Both the position numbers and the translations under genes were made by a program. Below, piece by piece: positions 24,854 to 34,150 of a stretch of DNA of 46,658 bases (within the stretch, counting starts at the first letter, position 1; each line of letters begins with the position of its first letter). The notes beneath the pieces were generated by a model that saw nothing but the letters and a program-made list of their open reading frames with translations, was not told where the DNA came from and ran no database searches. The stretch lies in the NCBI GenBank assembly GCA_965539935.1, contig CBETVX010000022.1:1-46658 (forward strand), written 5' to 3'. This stretch comes from CBETVX01 sp965539935. GTDB taxonomy: Bacteria > Bacillota > Clostridia > Peptostreptococcales > Caminicellaceae.

Positions 24854-25023
24854 TATAGGCTCCTTTCTAAATAGAGAAAAATAACTAAAATCAATATTAT
24901 AAATAATAATTGATTTGCCATGGAGGTTTATATTAAACTTAAAGTTTAGTAATACTATATTTTTAAAATATAAATAAATTATAACATGAAATTTATACAT
25001 ATCTATAATAAATATTTTCTAAC

Positions 25024-25047
25024 AAAAAAACCCCTTAAAGGGGTTTT
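25024..25047 (-). terminator. Terminator of the Rossmann-chemoreceptor gene
   Basis: AAAACCCCTT (25027-25036) pairs with AAGGGGTTTT (25038-25047). On the minus strand it is followed by a T run, and it overlaps the stop codon region. Confidence 0.82.
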
Positions 25048-25843
25048 AGTTGGATTTACAGGTTTTTACTAGAATATCTACAGCACTGGTTACTTCATTT
25101 GAAGCATTAAGTTGTACATCGGATAAATTAGTTAACTTACTAACTTCATTATTTATACTATTAAGTTCATTGGCTAGCCTTAGAAGTATTTGGCTAATTT
25201 CGTCTGCAAAATCTTGACTATATTTTGCTAGATTTTGAACTTCCCTTGCAACAATCGAAAAACCTTTTCCGTGTTCTCCTGCTCTGGCAGCTTCTATTGA
25301 TGCATTTATTCCTAATATCTTAGTTTGATGGGCTATCTTGTTAACTGATCTGACTATATTATCACTTTCGTTTATATACTTATTGGAGATTTGGGTGGAT
25401 TTTAGTAAACTATCACTTACATGATGTATGTTGGTTATAGATGTACTAATTTCTTCAATCTGTTTTTGGACTATCTCAGAAGTATTTTCTATAACAGATA
25501 TTTGGTGATTTAGACTTTCTAGAGTTTCAATGTTTTTTTCTGCAAGGGCCATAATTAAAAGTGCTGATTTACTATCAATTACAGTACAAGTATTGCTAAA
25601 ATTATCATTTAAAATCTTAGCCACACTATCTATACCCGTTGCTTCAATGATTATATCGGTATTATCACAGTCTATATCCTCGATATTTTGAGAATAATTG
25701 ATTCCTAAATTTTTTGCAGCTATAATACCCGGTGCATTTAAGTCTTTATCTATAACCAAAGAAATATGTATACCCTTGACACTACTAAAATAATCAATTA
25801 AATTAAGACCGCCTTTACCTGCTCCCACTATAACGAGATTCAT
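25046..25843 (-). CDS. Cytoplasmic chemoreceptor-like protein with an N-terminal Rossmann (dinucleotide-binding) domain
   Basis: A 265-residue fusion. Residues 1-110 start MNLVIVGAGKGGLNLIDYF, a GxGxxG dinucleotide-binding fold, with VIDKDLNAPGIIAAKNLG next and IIIEATG as in the second part of NAD(P)-binding oxidoreductase domains. Residues about 125-265 are a methyl-accepting chemotaxis signalling hairpin, with its tip recognisable as ILGINASIEAARAGEHGKG. There are no membrane helices or HAMP domain. ATG at 25843 follows CAGGAGGGG. It could report redox state or a nucleotide-linked ligand to CheA. The receptor part is short, so kinase control is unproven. Confidence 0.88.
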   Translation of the reverse strand: MNLVIVGAGKGGLNLIDYFSSVKGIHISLVIDKDLNAPGIIAAKNLGINYSQNIEDIDCDNTDIIIEATGIDSVAKILNDNFSNTCTVIDSKSALLIMALAEKNIETLESLNHQISVIENTSEIVQKQIEEISTSITNIHHVSDSLLKSTQISNKYINESDNIVRSVNKIAHQTKILGINASIEAARAGEHGKGFSIVAREVQNLAKYSQDFADEISQILLRLANELNSINNEVSKLTNLSDVQLNASNEVTSAVDILVKTCKSN

Positions 25844-26017
25844 AAATTCCCCTCCTGTTTTTTTCTGCATAGTATAAAGCTATATAAAACTATTGTATAA
25901 AAATAATTAGATAAAATCAAAATAAATTACTAAAAAATATTTAATAGTTAAAGAATATATAATAGAATAAATATATATAAAGAAATTTATTTATTGATAA
26001 AATTGGGAGATGATAAT

Positions 26018-26836
26018 ATGAATACAAAGGAAATAATGGACTTAGCCCTTAAACTAGCAGAGCTCGATGAAGTGCCAAATGATTCTGGTGTTATTGTTGA
26101 GGGTGAAAATATAAGAAAAATTCTAATGGGAGTTGATATGGAAACTCCAGAATTACTTTTAGGAAAAGAGCTAGGCGTAGACTGCATAGTGGCTCATCAT
26201 CCATCTACTGGTAGACCTAGAATAGATTTTTATAAAGTAATGGAGAGACAAATAGATAAAATGGTGGAGTTTGGAGTACCTATTAATAAAGCCCAAAAAG
26301 CTTTAAGAAAAAAGGTTGGTAAAGTAGATAGAGCCAGTCATGTTACCAATTTTGATAGAACGGCTTCTGCTGCAAAACTTCTCAATATGCCATACCTAAA
26401 TATACATATGCCAGCAGATATCATAACAGAAAATTTTGTACAGAGCTTTTTAGATAAAAAATTTAAAGACAAACCAAAGACTACATTAAAGGATGTAGTA
26501 GAGGCCCTTAAAACAATTGATGAATATAAAAATGCTATAGCCGGTCCTGTAATAAGGGTAGGGAGTGAAAAGGATTATGCTGGGAAAATAGCAGTTCTAA
26601 TGGCCGGTGGAACAAATGGAGGATCAGATGTATATAAGGCATATTTTGAAGCTGGAGTAGGAACTATAGTTTGTATGCATGTCCCCGATGATGTAAGGGA
26701 AGAAGTGGAGAAGCAAAATATAGGAAATGTTATTGTGGCAGGGCATATGGCCAGTGATTCAATCGGATTGAATATTATAATAAAGGAATTAGAAACTAAG
26801 GGTATAGAAGTAGTAAAGATGTCAGGAATATTATAA
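26018..26836 (+). CDS. Nif3-like (DUF34/YbgI family) protein
   Basis: A 272-residue protein with the Nif3 landmarks: an N-terminal helical part, VEGENIRKILMGVDMETPELL, the metal-binding AHHP (about residue 65) and a C-terminal HVPDD...VIVAGHMASDSIGLN segment that supplies further ligands. Family members bind two metal ions and are linked to GTP cyclohydrolase I-like functions, but biochemistry is unsettled. It is slightly unusual in having a long helical insert between the two halves. ATG at 26018 follows GGGAGATGATAAT. A strong terminator follows. Confidence 0.82.
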   Translation: MNTKEIMDLALKLAELDEVPNDSGVIVEGENIRKILMGVDMETPELLLGKELGVDCIVAHHPSTGRPRIDFYKVMERQIDKMVEFGVPINKAQKALRKKVGKVDRASHVTNFDRTASAAKLLNMPYLNIHMPADIITENFVQSFLDKKFKDKPKTTLKDVVEALKTIDEYKNAIAGPVIRVGSEKDYAGKIAVLMAGGTNGGSDVYKAYFEAGVGTIVCMHVPDDVREEVEKQNIGNVIVAGHMASDSIGLNIIIKELETKGIEVVKMSGIL

Positions 26837-26842
26837 ATGAAG

Positions 26843-26877
26843 CCTTTGACTTTAAAGATTTAAAGTCAAAGGTTTTT
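26843..26877 (+). terminator. Terminator of the Nif3-like gene
   Basis: CCTTTGACTTTA (26843-26854) pairs perfectly with TAAAGTCAAAGG (26861-26872), then TTTTTC. Confidence 0.9.
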
Positions 26878-26900
26878 CTTATTGTAGAGGAAGTCAAACC

Positions 26901-27139
26901 TTTTTCGCAAAAAATTATAGTTAGCAATTCAAATAAATTTAAGGCATACAATAAATTACAAAGCATTATCAGTAAAAAATTGGGTTTTTATTGCTTTTAC
27001 CGACCTATAAGCTTTGACCAAAACCTACTAACTAGGAACTAAGAACTAACAAAGCGTTGGAAGATGCCTTTGTTCTTAGTTTTAATTTTAAGAAGGCCAC
27101 TAGGAGAATACTTATAAAAGGATTTTTTGCAAAAAATTA
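26901..27139 (+). repeat. Pair of 17-bp direct repeats in the leader region of the EF-G-like gene
   Basis: TTTTTCGCAAAAAATTA at 26901-26917 and TTTTTTGCAAAAAATTA at 27123-27139 differ at one base and bracket about 205 bp without genes. The enclosed DNA carries the hairpin at 27037-27081. Confidence 0.6.
27037..27090 (+). terminator. Hairpin/terminator in the leader of the EF-G-like gene
   Basis: AACTAAGA (27037-27044) and ACAAAG (27049-27054) pair with CTTTGT (27068-27073) and TCTTAGTT (27074-27081), with a 4-base bulge, followed by TTAATTTTA. Because the Nif3-like gene already has its own terminator, this second one implies a separate short transcript or an attenuated leader between 26880 and 27090. 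No T-box or other known motif was found. Confidence 0.5.
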
Positions 27140-27258
27140 ACAAAGTCTTTTATTTTATATAAAAAAGTTATATAATATATTTTAAATAAAAGGAATTTTC
27201 TAAAAATTGTAGAATTACATAAAAAATGAGACAATTTATTATGACAAGGAGGAGCGGT

Positions 27259-29334
27259 ATGAAAAATTATAAAGTTGACAGAATTAGAAATGTTGCTTTA
27301 CTAGGTCATGGTGGAAGTGGAAAAACTAGCTTGACAGAAGCATTGCTTTTTACAACAAAGATTAATAAAAGAATGGGTAGAGTCGAAGATGGAAATACAT
27401 TATCAGATTTTACCAAGGAAGAAATATCAAGACAATTTTCTATAGGAACTTCTGTTATTCCCATAGAATGGAATAACTCAAAATATAATATTCTAGATGC
27501 ACCAGGTTATTTTGACTTTTCAGGAGAAGTTATCAGTGCCTTAAGAGTAGCCGGTGGAGCTATTATTATGCTAGACGCCACATCAGGGGTTCAAGTTGGT
27601 ACAGAAAAGGCTTGGATGTATACTGAAAAGAGAACAATGCCTAAACTGATATTTATTAATAAAATAGATAAGGAAAACGTTAAATATGAAAAATTAATTA
27701 ATGAATTAAGAGAAAAATTCGGTAAAAAAATAGCGCCCTTTGCAGTTCCCATGGGAGAAGGGGAAAACTTTAAAGGTTTTGTTAATGTTGTAGATATGAT
27801 AGGAAGAGAATATGTAGATGTGATGACGGGATGTGTAGATGTAGAAATACCTGAAGATATGAAGGCGCAACTGGAACCAATTAGAGAAATGCTTATAGAA
27901 TCGGTGGCGGAAAGTGATGAAGAACTTTTAAATAAATATTTCGAAGGAGAAGAATTTACCATTGAGGAGATACATGAAGGCCTTAGAAAAGGGGTATTGG
28001 CTGGAGATGTAGTACCAGTTTTAGTAGGTTCAACAGTAAATAATGTTGGAATACATACATTATTAGATATGATATTTGACTATATGCCTACTCCAAAGGA
28101 TATGCATGATGGAGTATATGAAGGACTTCATCCAGATACTGAAGAACCAGTTAGTAGAGAAGTTGATGAAAATGAACCTTTTTCTGCACTAGTTTTCAAA
28201 ACAATTGTTGACCCCTTTGTAGGAAAAATATCTATTTTTAAAGTTTACTCAGGTAAAATAAAAAAGGATATGGAAGTACTAAATGCCAATAAAGATGAAA
28301 CAGAAAAATTAGGAAGTCTATTTATGCTAAGGGGTAAAAATCAACTTGAATGTAGCGAAGTGGTAGCAGGAGATATTGGAGCCACATCAAAATTACAACA
28401 TACTCAAACTGGAGATACCCTATGTGATAAGAATAATCCCATAAAATATGAAGGTATAAAATTCCCAGAACCATGTCTATACCTAGCGGTAGAGCCAAAA
28501 TCAAAGGGTGATGAAGAAAAAATAGGTACTGCACTACATAGGTTGACTGAAGAAGACCCAACCTTTATAGTTGAGAGAAATAACGAAACAAAACAATTAT
28601 TAATAGGTGGGCAAGGAAGTATGCAATTAAAAGTTATTACAAATAAACTTAAAAATGACTTTGGGGTAGAAGTGGAGCTTCATGATCCTAAGGTTGCATA
28701 CAGAGAGACCATAAAGGGAACTGCATCTGTACAAGGAAAACATAAAAAGCAAAGTGGAGGAGCAGGTCAATATGGAGATGTTCATATTAGATTTGAGCCA
28801 AGTACTGAAGAATTTGAATTTAATGAAGAAATATTCGGAGGAGCAGTTCCAAAGCAATATATACCAGCTGTAGAAAAGGGATTACAAGAGTCCCTTGAAA
28901 AGGGAGTATTAGCAGGATTTCCTGTAGTAAATGTTAAAGCTACATTATTTGATGGTTCATATCACTCTGTAGACTCCAGTGAGATGGCCTTTAAGATAGC
29001 AGCCCATATAGCATTTAAGAAGGGTATAGAGAAGGCAAATCCAGTTTTACTTGAACCTATTATGCATGTAGAAATATTAATACCTGAGGAATATATGGGA
29101 GATATAATGGGTGATATGAATAAGAGAAGGGGAAGAATTTTAGGAATGGAGCCACAGGATGATGGATATCAATTGGTTATTGCTGAGGCCCCTCAAGCAG
29201 AAATGTTTAAATATGCCCCTGACCTTAGATCTATGACTCAAGCAAGGGGAAGTTTTACAATGAGATTTGAAAGATATGATGAAATGCCCCATCAATTGGC
29301 AGAAAAAGTTATTATGGCAGCAAAATCTGAATAA
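27259..29334 (+). CDS. Elongation factor G-like GTPase (EF-G paralogue)
   Basis: A 691-residue translational GTPase with the EF-G domain order. G1 is GHGGSGKTSLTEALL (about residue 16), G3 is DAPGYFDF, G4 is NKID, and domain II to V blocks follow (LEPIMHVEILIPEEYMGDI in domain V). The switch region and G1 differ from canonical FusA (GHGGSGKT in place of AHIDAGKTT). This marks the EF-G-like paralogue group found beside the true EF-G in many bacteria. Its function is not settled; roles in ribosome recycling or translocation under stress are proposed for relatives. ATG at 27259 is chosen because AAGGAGG ends 6 bases upstream. It is transcribed alone. Confidence 0.9.
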   Translation: MKNYKVDRIRNVALLGHGGSGKTSLTEALLFTTKINKRMGRVEDGNTLSDFTKEEISRQFSIGTSVIPIEWNNSKYNILDAPGYFDFSGEVISALRVAGGAIIMLDATSGVQVGTEKAWMYTEKRTMPKLIFINKIDKENVKYEKLINELREKFGKKIAPFAVPMGEGENFKGFVNVVDMIGREYVDVMTGCVDVEIPEDMKAQLEPIREMLIESVAESDEELLNKYFEGEEFTIEEIHEGLRKGVLAGDVVPVLVGSTVNNVGIHTLLDMIFDYMPTPKDMHDGVYEGLHPDTEEPVSREVDENEPFSALVFKTIVDPFVGKISIFKVYSGKIKKDMEVLNANKDETEKLGSLFMLRGKNQLECSEVVAGDIGATSKLQHTQTGDTLCDKNNPIKYEGIKFPEPCLYLAVEPKSKGDEEKIGTALHRLTEEDPTFIVERNNETKQLLIGGQGSMQLKVITNKLKNDFGVEVELHDPKVAYRETIKGTASVQGKHKKQSGGAGQYGDVHIRFEPSTEEFEFNEEIFGGAVPKQYIPAVEKGLQESLEKGVLAGFPVVNVKATLFDGSYHSVDSSEMAFKIAAHIAFKKGIEKANPVLLEPIMHVEILIPEEYMGDIMGDMNKRRGRILGMEPQDDGYQLVIAEAPQAEMFKYAPDLRSMTQARGSFTMRFERYDEMPHQLAEKVIMAAKSE

Positions 29335-29341
29335 TAGTATT

Positions 29342-29378
29342 AAACCCTGCATATGGTAAAATCCTATGCAGGGTTTTT
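29342..29378 (+). terminator. Terminator of the EF-G-like gene
   Basis: AAACCCTGCATA (29342-29353) pairs with TATGCAGGGTTT (29365-29376), then TTAG. Confidence 0.88.
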
Positions 29379-29497
29379 AGTTTGATAAAATTAAAAAATA
29401 TAGTGAATAAAGTTAAGAAAGATATAAAAAAACAATAAAAATAAATGGAAATGATAAAAAATGGAATAATTCAAACTAAAAACATTAAAAATAAAAC

Positions 29498-29526
29498 TTG
29501 AAAATCTAAATAGAAAGTATTATTAT
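29498..29526 (+). promoter_or_regulatory. Promoter of the ctsR-clpC operon
   Basis: TTGAAA (29498-29503), a 17-base spacer and TATTAT (29521-29526), followed 8 bases later by a CtsR operator. Confidence 0.75.
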
Positions 29527-29534
29527 CAAATTAA

Positions 29535-29551
29535 GGTCAAAGAAAGTCAAA
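29535..29551 (+). promoter_or_regulatory. CtsR operator
   Basis: GGTCAAAGAAAGTCAAA is the CtsR heptad direct repeat (RGTCAAA-N3-RGTCAAA) with both half-sites intact. It lies between the -10 and the ctsR ribosome site, so CtsR represses its own operon and heat or protein stress relieves it. Confidence 0.92.
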
Positions 29552-29566
29552 GTAAAAGGTGATGTT

Positions 29567-30022
29567 ATGGCTAGGTTAAGTGATATAATTGAAAGTTTTA
29601 TCAAAGAAATGCTTAGAGAAAACAATAGACAAATGATAGAAATAAAAAGAAATGAGTTGGCTAATTATTTCAACTGTGCTCCTTCCCAGATTAATTATGT
29701 GCTTTCCACTAGATTTACTGTGGAAAAGGGATATGAAGTAGAAAGTAGAAGGGGTGGAGGAGGATATATAAAAATAATCAAATTAAATGTTGGGGACAAA
29801 GAATATATATATAATATTGTTAATAAAATTGGAGATAGCATTAGTGTAGCTCAAGCTGCATCTGTAGTTAGCTTTCTTGTAGAACGGGGTATCATTAAGG
29901 ATAGGGAAGCTAGAATTATGATGGCTGTTATTAATAATAGATCTATTGATGCTGGAGATAATACTAAAAATTCTATACGTGCAAGCCTTTTAAAGTCCAT
30001 GCTTGCATCATTGCTTAGATAG
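29567..30022 (+). CDS. ctsR: Transcriptional repressor of class III stress genes
   Basis: A 151-residue winged-helix repressor. The N-terminal helix-turn-helix spans LANYFNCAPSQINYVLSTRF, and the glycine-rich wing and heat sensor SRRGGGGYIKI (about 64-74) is intact; this loop loses DNA binding at high temperature. The C-terminal half is the dimerisation and McsB/ClpC-sensitive region. It is the first gene of ctsR-mcsA-mcsB-clpC and has a CtsR operator just upstream. Confidence 0.97.
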   Translation: MARLSDIIESFIKEMLRENNRQMIEIKRNELANYFNCAPSQINYVLSTRFTVEKGYEVESRRGGGGYIKIIKLNVGDKEYIYNIVNKIGDSISVAQAASVVSFLVERGIIKDREARIMMAVINNRSIDAGDNTKNSIRASLLKSMLASLLR

Positions 30023-30034
30023 GAGGGGAAATAT

Positions 30035-30544
30035 ATGCTTTGTCAGAAATGCAATGAAAAAGAAGCTAATGTCCATGTAACTAAAATAATAAATGGTAAA
30101 AAGACTGAAGTTCATTTATGTGAGGAATGTGCAAGGCAAAATGATGAGATGAATATTGAAACTCCTTTTACAATGAACAACTTTTTAACTAGTATTTTAG
30201 ATTCCATCCATAGTTCACCAATAAAGGTAGATTATATTAAGACCACCACATGTAGTAAGTGCGGAATGAACTATGGAAAATTCAAACAACTGGGTAGGCT
30301 TGGTTGCTCAGAGTGTTATAAAATTTTTGATGAAAAACTTATGCCACTTATTAAAAGAATACATGGCAGTGAAGTGCATGTAGGGAAAGTTCCTAAGAAA
30401 GCAGGAAGTAAAATTAGGATTAAAAAGGAAATCATGGCTCTAAAGAAAGAACTAAATAGTGCTGTGAAAAAAGAAGAATTCGAAAGAGCTGCTGAGCTTA
30501 GAGATAAAATTAAAGAATTAGAGAAAAATCTAAAGGCTAATTAG
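30035..30544 (+). CDS. mcsA: McsA, zinc-binding activator of arginine kinase McsB
   Basis: A 169-residue protein with two zinc-binding Cys clusters (CQKC...CEEC at about 3-32 and CSKC...CSEC at about 72-93). A C-terminal UVR motif (about 135-165) reads KKEEFERAAELRDKIKELE. It binds and activates McsB and helps target proteins to ClpCP. It lies 12 bases after ctsR and has GGAGGGG before its ATG. Confidence 0.95.
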   Translation: MLCQKCNEKEANVHVTKIINGKKTEVHLCEECARQNDEMNIETPFTMNNFLTSILDSIHSSPIKVDYIKTTTCSKCGMNYGKFKQLGRLGCSECYKIFDEKLMPLIKRIHGSEVHVGKVPKKAGSKIRIKKEIMALKKELNSAVKKEEFERAAELRDKIKELEKNLKAN

Positions 30545-30556
30545 GGAGGATTGAAT

Positions 30557-31585
30557 ATGACTAAATGGATTAATGAAGAAGGCCCTGAAAATGATATAGT
30601 CATAAGTAGCCGAATTAGACTTGCAAGGAATTTAGAAGAGTATCCTTTTCCAGTGGCCTTAACTGATAATTTAAGTAAAGAAGTAATAAAAAAGGTAAGT
30701 GATTCCATACTTGAAAGTAATACTATATTAAAAAATGAGTTCAAATTATTTGAAATCCATAGATTATCTAATAATGATAAGCAAGTTTTAATAGAAAAAC
30801 ATTTAATAAGTCAAGATTTATTAAGACGACCTAAAATAAGTGCAGTACTATTAAATAAAGATGAATCCATTAGCATAATGATAAATGAAGAAGATCATAT
30901 AAGAATTCAATGCATTTTTCCAGGATTTCAAATAGATACGGCCTATGATTTGGCAAATAAAATTGATGATATATTAGAAGAAAGTTTAAAGTATGGCTTT
31001 GATGAAAAACTTGGATATCTAACATCCTGTCCTACCAATGTAGGAACTGGAATAAGGGCCTCTGTAATGGTACATTTGCCAGCCCTATCAATGATTGGAT
31101 ATATGGATAGAGTTATTCAAGCAGCTAATCAAATAGGATTAACTGTAAGGGGAATGTACGGAGAAGGAACTGAGGCTGAGGGAAATATGTATCAGATATC
31201 AAATCAAGTAACTCTTGGACGAACAGAAGAGGAGATTATTGATACTTTGAAAGAGGTTACTAAACAAATTATTAGTAGAGAAAATGATGCTAGAACTACT
31301 TTGATTTCCAGCAGTGGAAAAAAACTAGAAGATAAAATATGCAGATCCTATGGGATTTTAAGTAATGCTAGAATAATGAGTTCAAAAGAGGCTCTTAAAC
31401 TTATGTCCGATGTAAAACTGGGAATAGACATGGGTATAATAGAAAATATTGATGCCAAGAATATAAATGAACTTATGGTACAAATTCAAGCGGGATTCAT
31501 ACAAAAAATTCATGGTAAAAGCTTAAGTGCCAGTGAAAGGGATATTGCCAGAGCAAATCTAATTAGAGAAAAATTAAAACAGTAA
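30557..31585 (+). CDS. mcsB: Protein-arginine kinase
   Basis: A 342-residue member of the phosphagen kinase fold that phosphorylates arginine residues and marks proteins for ClpCP degradation. Nucleotide-binding SSRIRLARN lies near the start (about residue 17), the NEEDH substrate loop at about 115, and the catalytic region SCPTNVGTGIRASV contains the conserved Cys. The C-terminal part has the family's regulatory pArg-binding domain. ATG at 30557 is chosen over TTG at 30551 because GGGAGGA ends about 6 bases before it. Confidence 0.97.
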   Translation: MTKWINEEGPENDIVISSRIRLARNLEEYPFPVALTDNLSKEVIKKVSDSILESNTILKNEFKLFEIHRLSNNDKQVLIEKHLISQDLLRRPKISAVLLNKDESISIMINEEDHIRIQCIFPGFQIDTAYDLANKIDDILEESLKYGFDEKLGYLTSCPTNVGTGIRASVMVHLPALSMIGYMDRVIQAANQIGLTVRGMYGEGTEAEGNMYQISNQVTLGRTEEEIIDTLKEVTKQIISRENDARTTLISSSGKKLEDKICRSYGILSNARIMSSKEALKLMSDVKLGIDMGIIENIDAKNINELMVQIQAGFIQKIHGKSLSASERDIARANLIREKLKQ

Positions 31586-31606
31586 TTTATTGAGGGAGGG
31601 ATAAAT

Positions 31607-34051
31607 ATGTTTATGTTTGATAAATTCACTGAGAGAGCACAAAGGGCCATAGCTTTAGCTCAAGATGAAGCCATAAAATTCAAACACAACTATGTGGGAA
31701 CAGAACACCTTTTACTAGGACTTCTTAGGGAAGGGGAAGGAGTAGCAGCAAAGGCCTTAGTAAAACTAGGGGTTGATTTAGATAATTTGAGAGAAAAAAT
31801 TGAATCGGTAGTAGGTAGGGGTAGTGAAGAAACCCAGGTAATGGGTATTACCCCTAGAACAAAGAGAGTTTTTGAATTAAGCTTTGTAGAGGCAAGGAGA
31901 TTAGGACATAATTATGTAGGAACAGAACACATGTTATTAGCCCTAATTAGGGAAGGCGAAGGGGTAGCAGCTAAAGTATTGATTGATATAGGATTAGATG
32001 GTAATAAGATTTACCAAGAAATAATGAATTTATTAGGAAATAAAAAGGATTCAGGTAATACTATGGCAAGGGGAGAGAAAGTATTAAAGGACAAAAAGGA
32101 TACCCCTACCCTTAATAAATATGGTAGAGATTTGACAGAAATGGCTGAGGAAGGAAAACTTGACCCAGTTATTGGTAGAGACAAGGAGATACAAAGAGTT
32201 ATACAGGTTTTAAGCAGAAGAACAAAAAATAATCCATGTTTAATTGGTGAGCCAGGGGTTGGTAAAACAGCCATAGCAGAGGGTTTAGCCCAGAAGATAA
32301 TTGATGGAAATATACCTGAAATTTTAAAGAATAAAAGAGTAGTAACTTTATCTCTATCATCCATGTTAGCAGGTTCAAAATATAGAGGTGAATTTGAACA
32401 AAGATTAACTAAAGTTATGGAAGAAATAAATAAATCAGGTAATGTAATAATTTTCATAGATGAGATTCACACAATTATTGGAGCAGGAGGGGCAGAAGGT
32501 GCTATAGATGCTTCTAATATTTTAAAACCTGCATTAGCAAGGGGAGAAATTCAGGTAATAGGTGCTACCACTTTAGATGAATACAAAAAACATATTGAAA
32601 AGGATTCAGCCCTTGAAAGAAGATTCCAACCAATTACTGTTGAAGAACCTACTGTAGAGGAAACAATTGAAATTCTTGAAGGCCTTAGGGATAAGTATGA
32701 AGCCCATCATAGAGTAAAAATTACCGATGAGGCTTTAAAGGCCGCTGCTGAGTTATCCAATAGATATATTACAGATAGATTTCTACCAGATAAGGCTGTA
32801 GACCTTATAGATGAAGCAGCATCAAAGGTGAGACTACAGATTGCAACTCAACCGGAAGATCTAAAGGATTTAGAGGAAAAACTAGAGAAAATTCGTAAAG
32901 AAAAGGAAGAAGCCGTAAGCACTCAAAATTTTGAAAAGGCAGCTCAGCTTAGGGATGAAGAAAAGAAAGTAGAAGAAGAATTAGAAAGTAAGAAAAATCA
33001 TTGGAAAGTTAAGCAAAGTGATAATGCCTCTGTAGGAGAAGAAGAGATTGCAGAAGTAGTTTCAGCTTGGACCGGTATACCTGTAAAGAAATTGGCTCAA
33101 GAGGAATCGGAAAGATTACTTAATATGGAAAAGATACTACACAAAAGGGTAATAGGACAAAATGAAGCCGTTAAGGCAGTCTCTAGGGCCATAAGAAGAG
33201 CTAGAGTTGGTCTTAAGGACCCTAAAAAACCTATAGGTTCCTTTATATTCTTAGGGCCAACTGGAGTAGGTAAAACGGAACTTACTAAATCCTTGGCAGA
33301 AGCTTTATTTGGCGATGATAATGCTATGATTAGAATTGATATGTCTGAATACATGGAAAAACATTCAGTTTCAAAATTACTAGGGTCACCTCCAGGATAT
33401 GTTGGTTATGATGAGGGGGGACAATTAACTGATAAGGTTAGGAGAAAACCATATTCAGTTATACTTTTCGATGAAATTGAAAAAGCCCATCCAGATGTAT
33501 TTAATATATTGCTTCAAATGCTTGATGATGGAAGGCTTACAGATGCTAAGGGAAGAACTGTAGATTTTAAAAATACTGTTATAATTATGACATCTAATGT
33601 GGGGGCAAAGAGCATTAAAAAACAAAAAGTATTAGGATTTGCAGGTGTAACTGAGGATATTAAAAAGAATGAGTATGAAAATATGAAAGCCAAGGTGTTA
33701 GATGAACTTAAGAGACAATTTAGACCTGAATTCTTAAATAGGGTAGATGACATAATTGTATTCCATCAATTAGATGAAGAAAATATTAAAGAAATTGTTG
33801 AGTTGTTAGTAGATGAACTAACAAATAGATTAAAAGAACTTAATATATCCATTGAAGTATCTCAACAGGCTAAAGAATTCTTAGCCAAGAAGGGATATGA
33901 TCAGGAATATGGCGCTAGACCTTTAAAGAGAGTAATTACTAAAATGATAGAGGATAAGCTTTCAGAGGAAATATTATTAGGCAGAATATCAAAGCGAGAT
34001 AATATATTAGTAGATTTAGATGGGGAAGAGATAGTGTTTAATAAAAAGTAA
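31607..34051 (+). CDS. clpC: ATP-dependent Clp protease ATPase subunit ClpC
   Basis: An 814-residue AAA+ unfoldase that works with ClpP and with McsB-marked substrates. The N domain has two Clp_N repeats (FTERAQRAIALAQDEA and the second ending GEGVAAKVLIDIG). The first AAA+ domain has GEPGVGKTA (about 210) and a middle domain with a UVR-like helix (FEKAAQLRDEEKKVEEE, about 445). The second AAA+ domain has GPTGVGKTE (about 550). A ClpP-contact tripeptide near LGFAG (about 680) is present. AGGGAGGG precedes the start. It is the last gene of the CtsR operon. Confidence 0.97.
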   Translation: MFMFDKFTERAQRAIALAQDEAIKFKHNYVGTEHLLLGLLREGEGVAAKALVKLGVDLDNLREKIESVVGRGSEETQVMGITPRTKRVFELSFVEARRLGHNYVGTEHMLLALIREGEGVAAKVLIDIGLDGNKIYQEIMNLLGNKKDSGNTMARGEKVLKDKKDTPTLNKYGRDLTEMAEEGKLDPVIGRDKEIQRVIQVLSRRTKNNPCLIGEPGVGKTAIAEGLAQKIIDGNIPEILKNKRVVTLSLSSMLAGSKYRGEFEQRLTKVMEEINKSGNVIIFIDEIHTIIGAGGAEGAIDASNILKPALARGEIQVIGATTLDEYKKHIEKDSALERRFQPITVEEPTVEETIEILEGLRDKYEAHHRVKITDEALKAAAELSNRYITDRFLPDKAVDLIDEAASKVRLQIATQPEDLKDLEEKLEKIRKEKEEAVSTQNFEKAAQLRDEEKKVEEELESKKNHWKVKQSDNASVGEEEIAEVVSAWTGIPVKKLAQEESERLLNMEKILHKRVIGQNEAVKAVSRAIRRARVGLKDPKKPIGSFIFLGPTGVGKTELTKSLAEALFGDDNAMIRIDMSEYMEKHSVSKLLGSPPGYVGYDEGGQLTDKVRRKPYSVILFDEIEKAHPDVFNILLQMLDDGRLTDAKGRTVDFKNTVIIMTSNVGAKSIKKQKVLGFAGVTEDIKKNEYENMKAKVLDELKRQFRPEFLNRVDDIIVFHQLDEENIKEIVELLVDELTNRLKELNISIEVSQQAKEFLAKKGYDQEYGARPLKRVITKMIEDKLSEEILLGRISKRDNILVDLDGEEIVFNKK

Positions 34052-34071
34052 TTTCAAGGAATTTCCCCTTA

Positions 34072-34108
34072 AAGGGATTCTACTTACTAATGTAGAATCC
34101 CTTATTTA
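34072..34108 (+). terminator. Terminator after clpC
   Basis: AAGGGATTCTAC (34072-34083) pairs with GTAGAATCCCTT (34092-34103), followed by a short ATTTAAAT tail. The weak tail may allow read-through into radA. Confidence 0.7.
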
Positions 34109-34150
34109 AATGGTGAGTAACTAATAATAATAGTATTGAAGGTGAATATA

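Noticed and set aside
26880..27258. T-box or other amino-acid riboswitch before the EF-G-like gene
   Set aside because: No AGGGTGGNACCGCG block or specifier stem was found. Only a plain terminator-like hairpin is present.
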